From contig NZ_LPWG01000007.1 of NCBI RefSeq assembly GCF_001723285.1, positions 1 to 64,000 of the forward strand: 64,000 bases of DNA. Direction: 5' to 3'. This document shows, one piece after another, positions 49,619 through 58,587 of this stretch. Within the stretch, counting starts at the first letter, position 1, and each line of letters begins with the position of its first letter. A program made the position numbers and the translations under genes. The notes below the pieces were generated by a model, which saw only the letters and a program-made list of their open reading frames with translations, was not told the origin of the DNA and did not search any database. The stretch is from Methyloceanibacter methanicus (lineage in GTDB: Bacteria; Pseudomonadota; Alphaproteobacteria; Rhizobiales; Methyloligellaceae).

Positions 49619-50656
49619 CTATGACGGGTCCTTGTTGCCGTTGATCCAGCGCATGTGATGCCGGAATTGGACAGGCGATAGCCCGGCGGCTCGGCTGAAG
49701 GCGCGGGTGAAGTTGGCGTGCTCCGAATAGCCGAGCGTCAAGGCTACTTCGGTGATCGTAAGATCGGTATGCTCCAGCAGGGCTCGAGCGCGAGTCAGAC
49801 GAACGCGCTCCAAGAGGCTGCGATAGCTGAGGCCCTCGCGATTGAGATGGCGTTGAAGCGTGCGAACGCTGATCCCTGCCATGGCCGCGGTGCCGTCGAT
49901 GTCCGTCCTGCCGTCCATGAGTCGAAGAACGCTGATCGCAAAGATCGATCGCAGCGGCTCGTCGGTGACGGGAAGAACGTCTTGGATCTCGAGATCGAGG
50001 GGGGTGATCCGTTTGCCGATCCGTTGCGGACGCTGCTTGGAGATGAGTGCGATGGGAACGGCGATTCCCACGGCGGGCTGCCCGAAACGGACAGGCCCAG
50101 GCATAAGCGGCTCCACGATGCCCGCATCCGCATCGCGCGGATAGTCGAGCTCAATCCAAGACGGTGCCCACTCCGCTCCCACGTACAGCCGGATCAGACT
50201 GAGCATGGCGGGAACCGCGTGGTCCGAATGTTGTGTGTGCGTCTTGTTCGGTTGACTCCGCTCGTATCGCCAAATGACGAAGGCGCCTTCGGCCACGAGG
50301 CGGCTACGCGAGCCGCTTTGATGGAAGTGGAGCACGTCGCCGATGCGCCGCAGGGCCTCTCCCAAGGTCGGGGCTTGCGCGCAATACTGCATCCACAGGC
50401 CGTAGGACTGAGGTTGCAAGCGTTCCCCGACGCGCAAGCCGAAGTCGCGCCGGGCCGTGGCCTTCGCCGCACGTTCGAAGACGCGCACCAGCGCTGCCAT
50501 GGGAACGAACAGGTCGTCGCGATCCGCCGTGACGAGAGGAAGGCCCTCCGCATGAAATGTCTTTTGGAACGCACGTTCGCCCTCCCAATCGACCAGCAAC
50601 GTGCGCAACGGACCGAAACCCGTTGGACGCGTGAGCGGTGTCAGGGGTCGTTTCAA
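49619..50656 (-). CDS. AraC-family transcriptional regulator, paralogue 1
   Basis: 345 residues from a TTG start. An N-terminal Arabinose_bd-like domain (PF12625 style: AFQKTFHAEGLPL, FVPMAALVRVFERAA, FGLRVGERLQPQSYGLWMQY, FELDYPRD-type strand) is followed by the AraC helix-turn-helix pair: GTAAMAGISVRTLQRHLNREG and ITEVALTLGYSEHANFTRAF. One of three tandem homologues. Such regulators often respond to small molecules in catabolism or virulence, and the ligand is not predictable. Confidence 0.88.
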   Translation of the reverse strand: MKRPLTPLTRPTGFGPLRTLLVDWEGERAFQKTFHAEGLPLVTADRDDLFVPMAALVRVFERAAKATARRDFGLRVGERLQPQSYGLWMQYCAQAPTLGEALRRIGDVLHFHQSGSRSRLVAEGAFVIWRYERSQPNKTHTQHSDHAVPAMLSLIRLYVGAEWAPSWIELDYPRDADAGIVEPLMPGPVRFGQPAVGIAVPIALISKQRPQRIGKRITPLDLEIQDVLPVTDEPLRSIFAISVLRLMDGRTDIDGTAAMAGISVRTLQRHLNREGLSYRSLLERVRLTRARALLEHTDLTITEVALTLGYSEHANFTRAFSRAAGLSPVQFRHHMRWINGNKDPS

Positions 50657-50790
50657 TTGCGGCGCCGCGGACTTGGCCTACTCGGTGGCGTAAAAAGACA
50701 AGCGAAAAAACTTTAGGCACGCGGCGCGTCCGAAGCAACGGGTATCGGTCGCGTCTTGCTCAAGTCCGCGCAGGTGCACGAAATTTCGCT

Positions 50791-51831
50791 CTAGCGGGTA
50801 TCCGGTCCGCCATGGCCGCGGCGCGGCGTTTTGCAGCCGGAATGAAGCGGCGATTGCCCCGTCCAGCGGGTGAAGGCGCGGGTGAAGTTGGCGTGTTCGG
50901 AATAGCCGAGCGCGAGCGCGACTTGCGTGACGGTCAGGCCCGGCTGATCGAGAAGCTGTTTGGCGCGCCGCGTGCGGATGTGATCGAGCAAGGCGCGATA
51001 GCTGAGTCCTTCGTCGCTGAGGCTGCGCTGGAGCGTTCTGGCGCTGATCCCGGCCAGTTGGGCGGTTCCGTCGATATCGGTCTTGCCCTCCATGAGCCGC
51101 AGCATCGCGAGCGCGGCGATGGACCGGAGCGGTTCGTTGAAGAATTGGACCGGGTCCTCCGATTTGATTTCGGCGAACGTCACGGCTCGATCGGGCGCGA
51201 TCCGCGGCGCGGTGAGCGCCGTTGCCGGCATCGCGATGCCGATGGCGCGGGTGCCGAAGCGGACGGGCGCCGGCAAGCGCGATTCGATCTCGCCGGCGTC
51301 GGCGTCGCGCGGGTAGTTCAGCTCGAACCACGCCGGCCGCCACTCGGTGCCGAGGTAGAGCCGAGCGAAGTGCAACAGGGGAAAAAGCAGGTGGTCCGAG
51401 TGTTGGCGGTGAGGAACGTTGAGCGTGTGGGCGTAGTGCCGCAGGACCGCGTGGCCGCCCTCGCGCTCCAATGTCACGACGGCGCCGGCCTGCTGGAAAT
51501 GCACCGCGTCGCACATGCGATTGATGGCTTCGCCCAGCGTCGGCGCGGAGCCGCAATACTGGGCCCATGGGCCGTAGCTGGGATAAGGCATGCGCTCGCC
51601 AACCCTCAGTCCGAAATCCCGGGCGCCTACATGCCTTGCGGTACGTTCGAAGATACCGAGCATGGCGGTGTGCGGGACGAAGAGGTTGGTCTTCTCGGCA
51701 GCGCCAAATCCGATGTCATGCGCCTGGAAGGCGCGCTGCAAGACGAGCTCCCCGACGGCGTCGATGACCATTTTCGGCAATGGACCGAGCCCGGTCGTCC
51801 GGGTCACCGGCACTAGTTTGCGTCGTACCAT
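50791..51831 (-). CDS. AraC-family transcriptional regulator, paralogue 2
   Basis: About 346 residues from the ATG at 51831, preceded by GGGG. That start aligns with paralogue 1, and an in-frame ATG at 51849 adds six residues. The N-terminal domain shows LVLQRAFQAHDIGF, PHTAMLGIFERTARHVGARDFGLRVGERM and AWFELNYPRDADAG. The DNA-binding part has GTAQLAGISARTLQRSLSDEG and VTQVALALGYSEHANFTRAFTRW. The intergenic space to paralogue 1 is 134 bp, so each may have its own promoter. Confidence 0.88.
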   Translation of the reverse strand: MVRRKLVPVTRTTGLGPLPKMVIDAVGELVLQRAFQAHDIGFGAAEKTNLFVPHTAMLGIFERTARHVGARDFGLRVGERMPYPSYGPWAQYCGSAPTLGEAINRMCDAVHFQQAGAVVTLEREGGHAVLRHYAHTLNVPHRQHSDHLLFPLLHFARLYLGTEWRPAWFELNYPRDADAGEIESRLPAPVRFGTRAIGIAMPATALTAPRIAPDRAVTFAEIKSEDPVQFFNEPLRSIAALAMLRLMEGKTDIDGTAQLAGISARTLQRSLSDEGLSYRALLDHIRTRRAKQLLDQPGLTVTQVALALGYSEHANFTRAFTRWTGQSPLHSGCKTPRRGHGGPDTR

Positions 51832-51971
51832 GTTTCCCCGTTTGCGCATCCCGCAGCGCTACGCCTGGCCGAACTGTTGCTTGTAATCCAATGGGCGGAG
51901 TTTTGCCACGGCGACGCAGTGTCCCGGCTCAATGTCGGAGATTCCGTCGCGAGCGCGGCGTCGCCCGTTGG

Positions 51972-53057
51972 TTAGGTCGGCTCTGCCGTGAACGGCGTGT
52001 TCCATTTGATGTGGCGGCGGTATGCCAAGGGCGCCTGGCCGGTCCAGCGAGTGAAGGCGCGTGTGAAGTTGGCGTGTTCGGAATAGCCGAGCGCCAGGGC
52101 AATCTGCGTGATCGTCATGTCCGTGTTGCGCAAGAGCTCCATCGCCCGTTTCGAGCGCACGTAGGCCAGGAGGTCTCGATAGCTCATGCCGTCCGTACTG
52201 AGATATCGCTGCAGGGTGCGTACACCTATACCGGCCATGCTGGCGATCCCGTCGATATCGGATTTCCCATCCATGAGGCGCAGAATGGCCATCGCCATGA
52301 TCGTCCGCACCGGATCGTGCAGATAGGGGAGGGTTTCGGTTGCCGCCACATCGAGGAACGTGATCGGGCTCGGCGTCGCGGCGCGCCCCTTTTGCGACAG
52401 GCACGCAAGGGGCATCGCGACGCCGACGGCGTCCCGGCCGAAGCGGATCGGCGCGGGAAGCGCCTTCTCGATGATATGGGCGTCATTGTCACGGGGATAG
52501 GTCAGTTCGAACCAGTCCGGTTGCCACGTGGCGCCCAAGAACGCCTGAACCGATTGCAGCATCGGGAAGACAATATGGTCCGTATGCTGAATGTTTGTTA
52601 GGTCCAACTGCTTGGGGCGGTAGCGCCAGACGGCATAGGCGCCTTCCCGCTCCAGCGAGAACCGTGCGGAGTTTTGATGGAAGTGGAGGGTCTTGCGAGC
52701 CCGCTCCATGCCGTCGCTCAGGTTCGGTGCCTGGATGCAGTACTGAACCCACAGACCGAAGGTGTGACAGTGCATCCGCTCGCCCACGCGGAGACCGAAG
52801 TCCCTGGAGCCGACGCTTCTGGCCGCGCGCTCGAATACGCCGATCATGGCCGGCTGGGGAACGAATAGGCTCGGATCCTCGACCGCCGAGAGGGAGAGGC
52901 CTTCGGCGTCGAAGGCTTTCTGCAGGGCGCGCTCGCTTCCCCACTCGGTAACGAGTTGCGGCAACGGGCCAAATCCGGATGCCCGCGTGATCGGAACGAC
53001 TGAGTGCTGTGGTGAAATTGACACCGGAAGTGCTGCCGCGCTGACGCAATATGACAA
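51972..53057 (-). CDS. AraC-family transcriptional regulator, paralogue 3
   Basis: 361 residues as read from a TTG at 53057. The true start is uncertain and may be a GTG near 53024. It has the same architecture as the two downstream paralogues: RALQKAFDAEGLSLS, VFERAARSVGSRDFGLRVGERM, WFELTYPRDNDA, then IASMAGIGVRTLQRYLSTDG and ITQIALALGYSEHANFTRAFTRW. It is divergent from the sulfatase, with 207 bp between coding regions, and is therefore the best candidate regulator of that gene. Confidence 0.88.
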   Translation of the reverse strand: MSYCVSAAALPVSISPQHSVVPITRASGFGPLPQLVTEWGSERALQKAFDAEGLSLSAVEDPSLFVPQPAMIGVFERAARSVGSRDFGLRVGERMHCHTFGLWVQYCIQAPNLSDGMERARKTLHFHQNSARFSLEREGAYAVWRYRPKQLDLTNIQHTDHIVFPMLQSVQAFLGATWQPDWFELTYPRDNDAHIIEKALPAPIRFGRDAVGVAMPLACLSQKGRAATPSPITFLDVAATETLPYLHDPVRTIMAMAILRLMDGKSDIDGIASMAGIGVRTLQRYLSTDGMSYRDLLAYVRSKRAMELLRNTDMTITQIALALGYSEHANFTRAFTRWTGQAPLAYRRHIKWNTPFTAEPT

Positions 53058-53264
53058 GCAGAGAGTAACACGGCTTTTTACGGTTTGCGCGATTCAGGCG
53101 CAATGGGGCTTGATGCCTCCCCCGCCTTGTCACGCAAGACGCCGAATGCCTGCCGCTGGGACCGTACGCTGCCCGACTGTATCCGGGGAACGTGGCCGCA
53201 CGTTCGGCCGCACGAACCGAGGCGGCGACGTCTCGGCACGAACGAGGCCGGCCAAGGAGGAACA

Positions 53265-54833
53265 ATGTCCAAACTGTCACCGTTGAAGGCGCTCGCGGGT
53301 CTCGGGCTCGCGGCCTTTGCTTTCGTCGCGGCCGGCCAGGCGGCCGCGCAAGAAGCGCCGAAGCCGAACATCCTCATCCTTTGGGGTGACGATATCGGCC
53401 AGTTCAATATCAGTGCCTACAACCAAGGCATGATGGGCTACCGCACGCCGAACATCGACCGGATCGCCAAGGAAGGCGCCTTGTTCACGGACTGGTACGG
53501 ACAGCAAAGCTGCACGGCCGGCCGGGCGGCCTCATCACGGGGCAATCGCCCGATCCGCACCGGGTTGACCAAGGTCGGGTTGCCGGGCGCCCCCGAAGGC
53601 ATGAAGGAACTCGATCCGACCATCGCCACGCTTCTCAAGGCGCAAGGATACGCGACGGGGCAGTTCGGCAAGAATCACCTCGGCGACCGCGACGAGATGT
53701 TGCCCACCAATCACGGCTTCGAAGAGTTCTTCGGAAATCTCTACCACCTCAATGCGGAGGAGGAGCCGGAAAACCCCGACTACCCGAAGGATCCCGCCTT
53801 CAAGGAGAAGTTCGGGCCGCGCGGCGTGATCCGGTCCTCGGCCAACGAAGACGGCACGCAGAACATCGAGGACACCGGTCCGCTCACCAAGAAGCGCATG
53901 GAGACGGTCGACTACGAGGTCACGGACGCCGCGCTGGAGTTCATGGAGCGCACGCACAAGGAAGGGAAGCCGTTCTTCCTGTGGTGGAATTCCACGCGCA
54001 TGCACATCTTCACGCATCTGCGCGACGAGGCCCAAGGCAAGACCGGCTACGGCGTCTATGCGGACGGCATGGTCGAGCACGACGCCCATGTCGGCCGGCT
54101 GCTCGACAAGCTGGACGAGCTCGGCATCGCCGACAACACCATCGTCATGTACTCGACCGACAACGGCGCCGAGACCTTTACGTGGCCCGACGGCGGCACC
54201 ACCATGTTCCGCGGCGAGAAGAACACCAATTGGGAGGGCGGCTATCGCGTTCCCACGGTCATCAGATGGCCGGGCGTGATCAAGCCCGGAACCATCGTCA
54301 ACCAACCGGCCGCGCATGAGGACATGCTGCCGACGCTCGCCGCAGTGGCGGGCGACGCGACGGCCAAGGACGACCTGCTCAAGGGCCGGAAGATCGGCGA
54401 ACGGGACTACAAGGTTCATCTCGACGGCTACGACATCGGTCCGGCGCTCAAGGGCGAGGGCGAGTGGCCCCGCCAGGAGTTCATCTACTGGACCGACGAC
54501 GGCAGCGTGGCCGCGCTTCGCTACAACGATTGGAAACTCACCTTCCTCGAACAGCCCGAGGAAGGCGTGCGGGTGTGGATACATCCGTTCGAGGAACTCC
54601 GCTCGCCGCTGCTGACGAACCTCCGCATGGATCCCTTCGAGCGGGCCTTCCAGGAAAACGCCATGGGCTTCCAGCGCTGGTACCTGGAGCACATGTTCGC
54701 CATCGCGCCCGCGGCTGCGTATGTCGGCAACTGGCTGCAGAGCTTCCGTGAATTTCCGCCGCGGCAGAAGCCCGGCAGCTTCAATCTGGACCGCGTGATG
54801 GAAGCCGTCACCACTAAGCCCGGGAGCCCCTAA
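53265..54833 (+). CDS. Exported arylsulfatase
   Basis: About 522 residues from the ATG at 53265 with AAGGAGG upstream and signal peptide LAGLGLAAFAFVAAGQAAAQ. The sulfatase fold begins NILILWGDDIGQFNIS, whose DD binds calcium. The formylglycine motif is CTAGR in WYGQQSCTAGRAA. Next comes a locally scrambled stretch: the printed SSRGNRPIRTGLTKVG should by family comparison read FITGQSPIRTGLTKVG, obtained by adding a T near 53532 and removing a G near 53552. Later motifs FGKNHLGD, WWNSTRMHIFTH and YSTDNGAETFTWPDGG (metal ligands) are intact. It probably releases sulfate from aryl or carbohydrate sulfates in the periplasm. Confidence 0.92.
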   Translation: MSKLSPLKALAGLGLAAFAFVAAGQAAAQEAPKPNILILWGDDIGQFNISAYNQGMMGYRTPNIDRIAKEGALFTDWYGQQSCTAGRAASSRGNRPIRTGLTKVGLPGAPEGMKELDPTIATLLKAQGYATGQFGKNHLGDRDEMLPTNHGFEEFFGNLYHLNAEEEPENPDYPKDPAFKEKFGPRGVIRSSANEDGTQNIEDTGPLTKKRMETVDYEVTDAALEFMERTHKEGKPFFLWWNSTRMHIFTHLRDEAQGKTGYGVYADGMVEHDAHVGRLLDKLDELGIADNTIVMYSTDNGAETFTWPDGGTTMFRGEKNTNWEGGYRVPTVIRWPGVIKPGTIVNQPAAHEDMLPTLAAVAGDATAKDDLLKGRKIGERDYKVHLDGYDIGPALKGEGEWPRQEFIYWTDDGSVAALRYNDWKLTFLEQPEEGVRVWIHPFEELRSPLLTNLRMDPFERAFQENAMGFQRWYLEHMFAIAPAAAYVGNWLQSFREFPPRQKPGSFNLDRVMEAVTTKPGSP

Positions 54834-54844
54834 GAGGCCGTGCG

Positions 54845-54870
54845 CGCCGCGCCGTCCTGTCGGCGCGGCG
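54845..54870 (+). terminator. GC-rich hairpin after the sulfatase
   Basis: CGCCGCGCCG and CGGCGCGGCG form a 10-bp stem with a TCCTGT loop. No T run follows, so it may act with Rho or as a 3' stabiliser. Confidence 0.5.
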
Positions 54871-55072
54871 TCCTCGACATGACCGGCGGGGCGGTTGACG
54901 GCGTGTCCTTCCGCGTTGCCGTGTTCCGTCCACGCCTTGTTGCCGTGCGGCCGCGCATTGGGCTTTGACGTTCGCGCGAAACGGTGTAGGCGTGTTCGTC
55001 TATCACGCCGGACGGTCACGCACCTTCGGCAACGAGGCAACCATCCGGTCGTCTGTTTCTAAAAAAACGCGC

Positions 55073-55567
55073 ATGGCGAAATCCAGATACACACCTGGCG
55101 GGTTCGATATCGCCGTCAAGAAAGCGCGTGCCGGCCGGGGCCTTTTCGCGAAGGAAGACATCCCCAAGGGCGTCTGCGTTCTCGAATATGTGGGCCGGAC
55201 TCTTTCGCAAAAGGAAGAGTATACGAGCCGTAGCCGTTATTTGTTCGAGGTCACCAAGCACAAGACCATCGACGGGTGGAACAAGCGCAACACCGCGCGC
55301 TACATCAACCATTCCTGCAAGCCGAACTGCGAAGTCGAGATCCACAAGAAGCGCGTCTTTGTCTTTTCCATTCGGAAGATCAAGGCGGGCGAGGAACTCG
55401 GCTACGATTACGGGAAGTCCTATTTCGACGCCTTCCTCAAGCCGATCGGTTGCCGCTGCCTCAAATGCATGTCCGAGAGGAAATGGGCGAAGGTCGAGGC
55501 CAAGGAGCTGAAGGCCAACGCACTTAAGAAGAGCAAGGCGCTCAAGAAAAAGAAGAAAAAGGCCTGA
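55073..55567 (+). CDS. SET-domain protein lysine methyltransferase-like protein with poly-lysine tail
   Basis: 164 residues from ATG 55073. The SET domain is compact: KKARAGRGLFAKEDIPKG (SET-N), VLEYVGRTLS, then NTARYINHSCKPNCEVE (cofactor and pseudoknot motif NHSCKPN), FSIRKIKAGEELGYDYG (catalytic Tyr region GYDYG). A post-SET-like cysteine cluster GCRCLKCM follows. The tail is a Lys/Ala helix ending KKSKALKKKKKKA. Bacterial SET proteins can methylate ribosomal or DNA-binding proteins, and the substrate here is unknown. The last 26 bp overlap the opposite-strand oxidoreductase gene. Confidence 0.88.
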   Translation: MAKSRYTPGGFDIAVKKARAGRGLFAKEDIPKGVCVLEYVGRTLSQKEEYTSRSRYLFEVTKHKTIDGWNKRNTARYINHSCKPNCEVEIHKKRVFVFSIRKIKAGEELGYDYGKSYFDAFLKPIGCRCLKCMSERKWAKVEAKELKANALKKSKALKKKKKKA

Positions 55568-57170
55568 GGTCCTTGAGGATCGCGCGGGCGGCGTTGTGAC
55601 CAGGAGCGCCGGTGACGCCACCGCCGGGATGGGCGCCGGAGCCGCAGTGATAGAGGCCCGCCACGGGCCCGCGATAGGCCGCATAGCCCAGAGCCGGCCG
55701 CGCGGAGAACAGTTGGTTCAGGGACAGCCGGCCGTGGAAGATGTCGCCGCCGGTCAGCCCGAATTCCCGCTCGAGGTCCAGCGGGCTCAAGACCTGCCGG
55801 CCCATGACGCTCTCCGAGAAACCCGGCGCGTAGCGATCGACCGTCGCGATCATCAGATCGGCCACCTCGTCGCGGGCCTCGTCCCAGGACCGGCCGCCCG
55901 GTAGACGCGGGGCCACGTGCTGGCAAAAAAGGCTGGCCACATGCGCTCCCGGCGGTGCGAGCGTGGGGTCGATCGTCGAGGGGATCAGCATCTCGATAAT
56001 GGGTTCGGCGCTCCAGCCGCCTGCGCGCGCCTCGCGGTAGGCACGATCCATATAGTCGAGACTGGGCGCGAGGATGATCCCGGCGCCGTGATGGTCGCGC
56101 GCGACCGCGCCGGGGAGACACGTGAAGTTCGGCAGCTTCGAAAGGGCGACGTTCATGCGGAACGTGCCCGAGCCGTATTTGAACGTCTCCATGCGGCGCG
56201 CGAAGGCTGTCGGCTGCGCGTCCTTGGCGACGAGTTCGCCGTAGAGCCGCTTCAGGGTCATGTTCGCGGCGACGGTGCGGCCTCTGACGACGCGTCCGTC
56301 CGCCAGGACCACGCCCGTGGCGCGGTCACGCTCCATGAGAATCTCGGCAATCTCGGCGCCGGTCTCGATCTCCGCCCCATGCGCGCGTGCATTCGAGGCG
56401 ATGGCCTCGGAGATGGCGCCCATACCGCCGATGGCGTGCCCCCAATGACCCTTCTTGCCGTTCACCTCGCCAAAGGCGTGATGCAGCAGCACATAGGCCG
56501 TGCCCGGCTCGTAGGGGCTGGCATAGGTGCCGACGATCGAGTCGAAACCCAGGAGTGCTTTGATGGGGTCGCTCTCGAACCAGCGATCCAGAAAGTCCGC
56601 GGCCGACAGGGTGAACAGGTCCACAAGCTCTTGCTGTCCGTCGATCCCGAGCCGGCCCAGTTGCTTGCCGAGGGGCGGCCACGCGGGCGAGTTCCCGCAA
56701 GGTGGGGTGCCCTTCGGCGTGGGGGGAGGGCGCAAGACCAGCGCGCGCAGCGCGTCCGCGATCCGTTCGAGATGGGCGCAATAATCGTCGTACCGCGCGG
56801 CATCGCGCCGGCTGAATTTGGCGATCTCCTCTTTCGTGCGTCCGTTGCCCGTCAGGAGATAGTCGCTGCCGGACAGGGGCAGGAAATTCATGGCCGGGCG
56901 CTCGACGATCCGGAGCCCGTGCCGGTGAAGGTCGAGATCGGCGATCACCTTGGGATTGAGCAGGCTCACCGCGTAGGCGCAGACGGAATTGCGGAAGCCG
57001 GGATGGAACTCCTCCGTGACGGCGGCCCCGCCCACACGGTCCCGCCGCTCCAGGACTTTGACGCGCAGGCCCGCCCGGGCGAGATAGGCCGCGCAGACGA
57101 GCCCGTTATGGCCGCCGCCCGCGATCACGGCGTCGTAGGTCTCCGCTGGGGTCGTTGCGTCGGCTGGCAT
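55542..57170 (-). CDS. PYROXD2/phytoene-dehydrogenase-like FAD oxidoreductase
   Basis: 542 residues. The FAD dinucleotide fold starts AVIAGGGHNGLVCAAYLARAG, followed by VKVLERRDRVGGAAVTEE. The C-terminal FAD contact reads GLYHCGSGAHPGGGVTGAPG. The overall match is to the carotenoid-desaturase-like PYROXD2 group, whose substrates are mostly unknown. Residues around 155-172 read TPKGTPPCGNSPAWPPLG. A one-base deletion near 56706 followed by an insertion near 56680 would turn them into TPTLRELARVAALGKQ, more like a helix of the family. Confidence 0.88.
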   Translation of the reverse strand: MPADATTPAETYDAVIAGGGHNGLVCAAYLARAGLRVKVLERRDRVGGAAVTEEFHPGFRNSVCAYAVSLLNPKVIADLDLHRHGLRIVERPAMNFLPLSGSDYLLTGNGRTKEEIAKFSRRDAARYDDYCAHLERIADALRALVLRPPPTPKGTPPCGNSPAWPPLGKQLGRLGIDGQQELVDLFTLSAADFLDRWFESDPIKALLGFDSIVGTYASPYEPGTAYVLLHHAFGEVNGKKGHWGHAIGGMGAISEAIASNARAHGAEIETGAEIAEILMERDRATGVVLADGRVVRGRTVAANMTLKRLYGELVAKDAQPTAFARRMETFKYGSGTFRMNVALSKLPNFTCLPGAVARDHHGAGIILAPSLDYMDRAYREARAGGWSAEPIIEMLIPSTIDPTLAPPGAHVASLFCQHVAPRLPGGRSWDEARDEVADLMIATVDRYAPGFSESVMGRQVLSPLDLEREFGLTGGDIFHGRLSLNQLFSARPALGYAAYRGPVAGLYHCGSGAHPGGGVTGAPGHNAARAILKDLRPFSSFS

Positions 57171-57291
57171 CTGAACGATCTGGTCCTGGCCCGGAAGGGC
57201 GAGACATCTCTGTCCCGGGCACGGTATCTATCTTACCGCGCCTCTACCGCATAGAACGCGCTTTCGCTGGCGAACGCGCCAAAGGGGAGGA

Positions 57292-58563
57292 ATGCCGGAC
57301 ACACAGACAAAGCCGTCGGCCGTACCGCCGCGCCGGGGCGCGCTCGTCGGCATGATCGGGCCGGGGCTCCTGCTGGCCGCGACCGGTGTCGGCGCGGGCG
57401 ATCTGGCCACGGGCAGCTTCGTGGGCGGGTTGCTCGGCACGGCGGTATTGTGGGCGGTCGTCGTGGGCGCGTTCCTGAAGTTCGTCGTCACCGAAGGCTT
57501 GGCGCGCTGGCAGCTGGCCACAGGCGAGACCTTGATCGAAGGCGTGGCCGCGCGGGCCGGACGCTGGGCGCTGTGGCTGTTTCTGCCCTATCTGCTGCTG
57601 TGGTCGTTCTTCGTGGGCTCGGCGCTGATGAGCGCGACGGGGGCGACGCTCTACGCGATGCTTCCCCTCTTCGGGCATGCGGAAACGGGCAAGATCGTGT
57701 TTGGCGCGGCCGCGAGCCTCACAGGGCTGGCGTTGGTCTGGTTCGGCGGTTACCGCCTGTTCGACCAGGTCATGCGCGTGTGCATCGGCGTCATGTTCGC
57801 GACGGTGATCCTCACGGCCATTCTGCTCTGGCCGGGCACCGGGGCCGTGCTGGAAGGCCTGTTCGTGCCGCGCATACCGGAGGCCGGGGGCGAGGGTGTG
57901 ACGTGGACGCTGGCCTTGATCGGGGGCGTCGGCGGCACGCTGACCGTGCTCTGCTACGGGTACTGGTTGCGCGAGGAGGGGCGTGACAAGCCGGAGGATC
58001 TGCGGCTATGCCGCGTGGATCTCGGCACCGGCTATGCCATGACGGCGATCTTCGGGATCGCGATGGTCATCATCGGATCGAGCGTCACCATCGAGGGAAG
58101 CGGCGCGCAATTGCTGGTCACGCTGTCGGAGCGGTTGGACGACGTCATGGGCCCGGCGGGCAAGTGGCTGTTTCTCGCCGGCACGTTCGGTGCGGTCTTT
58201 TCGAGCCTTCTCGGCGTTTGGCAATGCGTGCCGTATTTGTTCGCCGATAGTTGGGCCCTTCTGAACGGCGGGCGCGAAGACGGTCACGAGATCGACACGG
58301 CCTCGAAGCCCTATCGGGCGTTTCTGCTGGCGATCGCCACGGTGCCGATGATCGGTCTGTTCTGGCGGTTTCGCGATGTGCAGATGTTCTACGCGGTGAT
58401 CGGCGCGTGGCTGTTTCCGGTTCTTGCGCTCACGCTGCTGGTCTTCAACGGGCGCGCGGCTTTCGTCGGTGCGCGCTTCGTCAACCGGCCCCTGACGGTT
58501 CTGGCCCTCGTCGTCGTTCTGGCGTTCTTCAGTTTTCTCGGCTTGCGGCCCTATCTCGGCTAA
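57292..58563 (+). CDS. Nramp-family-like transporter lacking the DPGN motif
   Basis: 423 residues, about 11 membrane helices. The first helix reads IGPGLLLAATGVGAGDLATG, where canonical Nramp proteins have an AYxDPGNxxT metal site: the Asp is Gly and the Asn is Asp. The sixth helix (LALIGGVGGTLTVLCYGYWL) lacks the usual MPH. Such Nramp-related carriers are known in several bacterial phyla, and their substrate may not be manganese or iron. It starts 122 bp from the divergent PYROXD2-like gene. Confidence 0.82.
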   Translation: MPDTQTKPSAVPPRRGALVGMIGPGLLLAATGVGAGDLATGSFVGGLLGTAVLWAVVVGAFLKFVVTEGLARWQLATGETLIEGVAARAGRWALWLFLPYLLLWSFFVGSALMSATGATLYAMLPLFGHAETGKIVFGAAASLTGLALVWFGGYRLFDQVMRVCIGVMFATVILTAILLWPGTGAVLEGLFVPRIPEAGGEGVTWTLALIGGVGGTLTVLCYGYWLREEGRDKPEDLRLCRVDLGTGYAMTAIFGIAMVIIGSSVTIEGSGAQLLVTLSERLDDVMGPAGKWLFLAGTFGAVFSSLLGVWQCVPYLFADSWALLNGGREDGHEIDTASKPYRAFLLAIATVPMIGLFWRFRDVQMFYAVIGAWLFPVLALTLLVFNGRAAFVGARFVNRPLTVLALVVVLAFFSFLGLRPYLG

Positions 58564-58587
58564 GGCGCACCCCGAGGGGCGGCCCGC

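Noticed and set aside
53085..53264. N-terminal extension of the sulfatase by 60 codons
   Set aside because: The ATG at 53265 has an ideal AAGGAGG site and starts a signal peptide. The extension would bury the signal peptide and is not protein-like.
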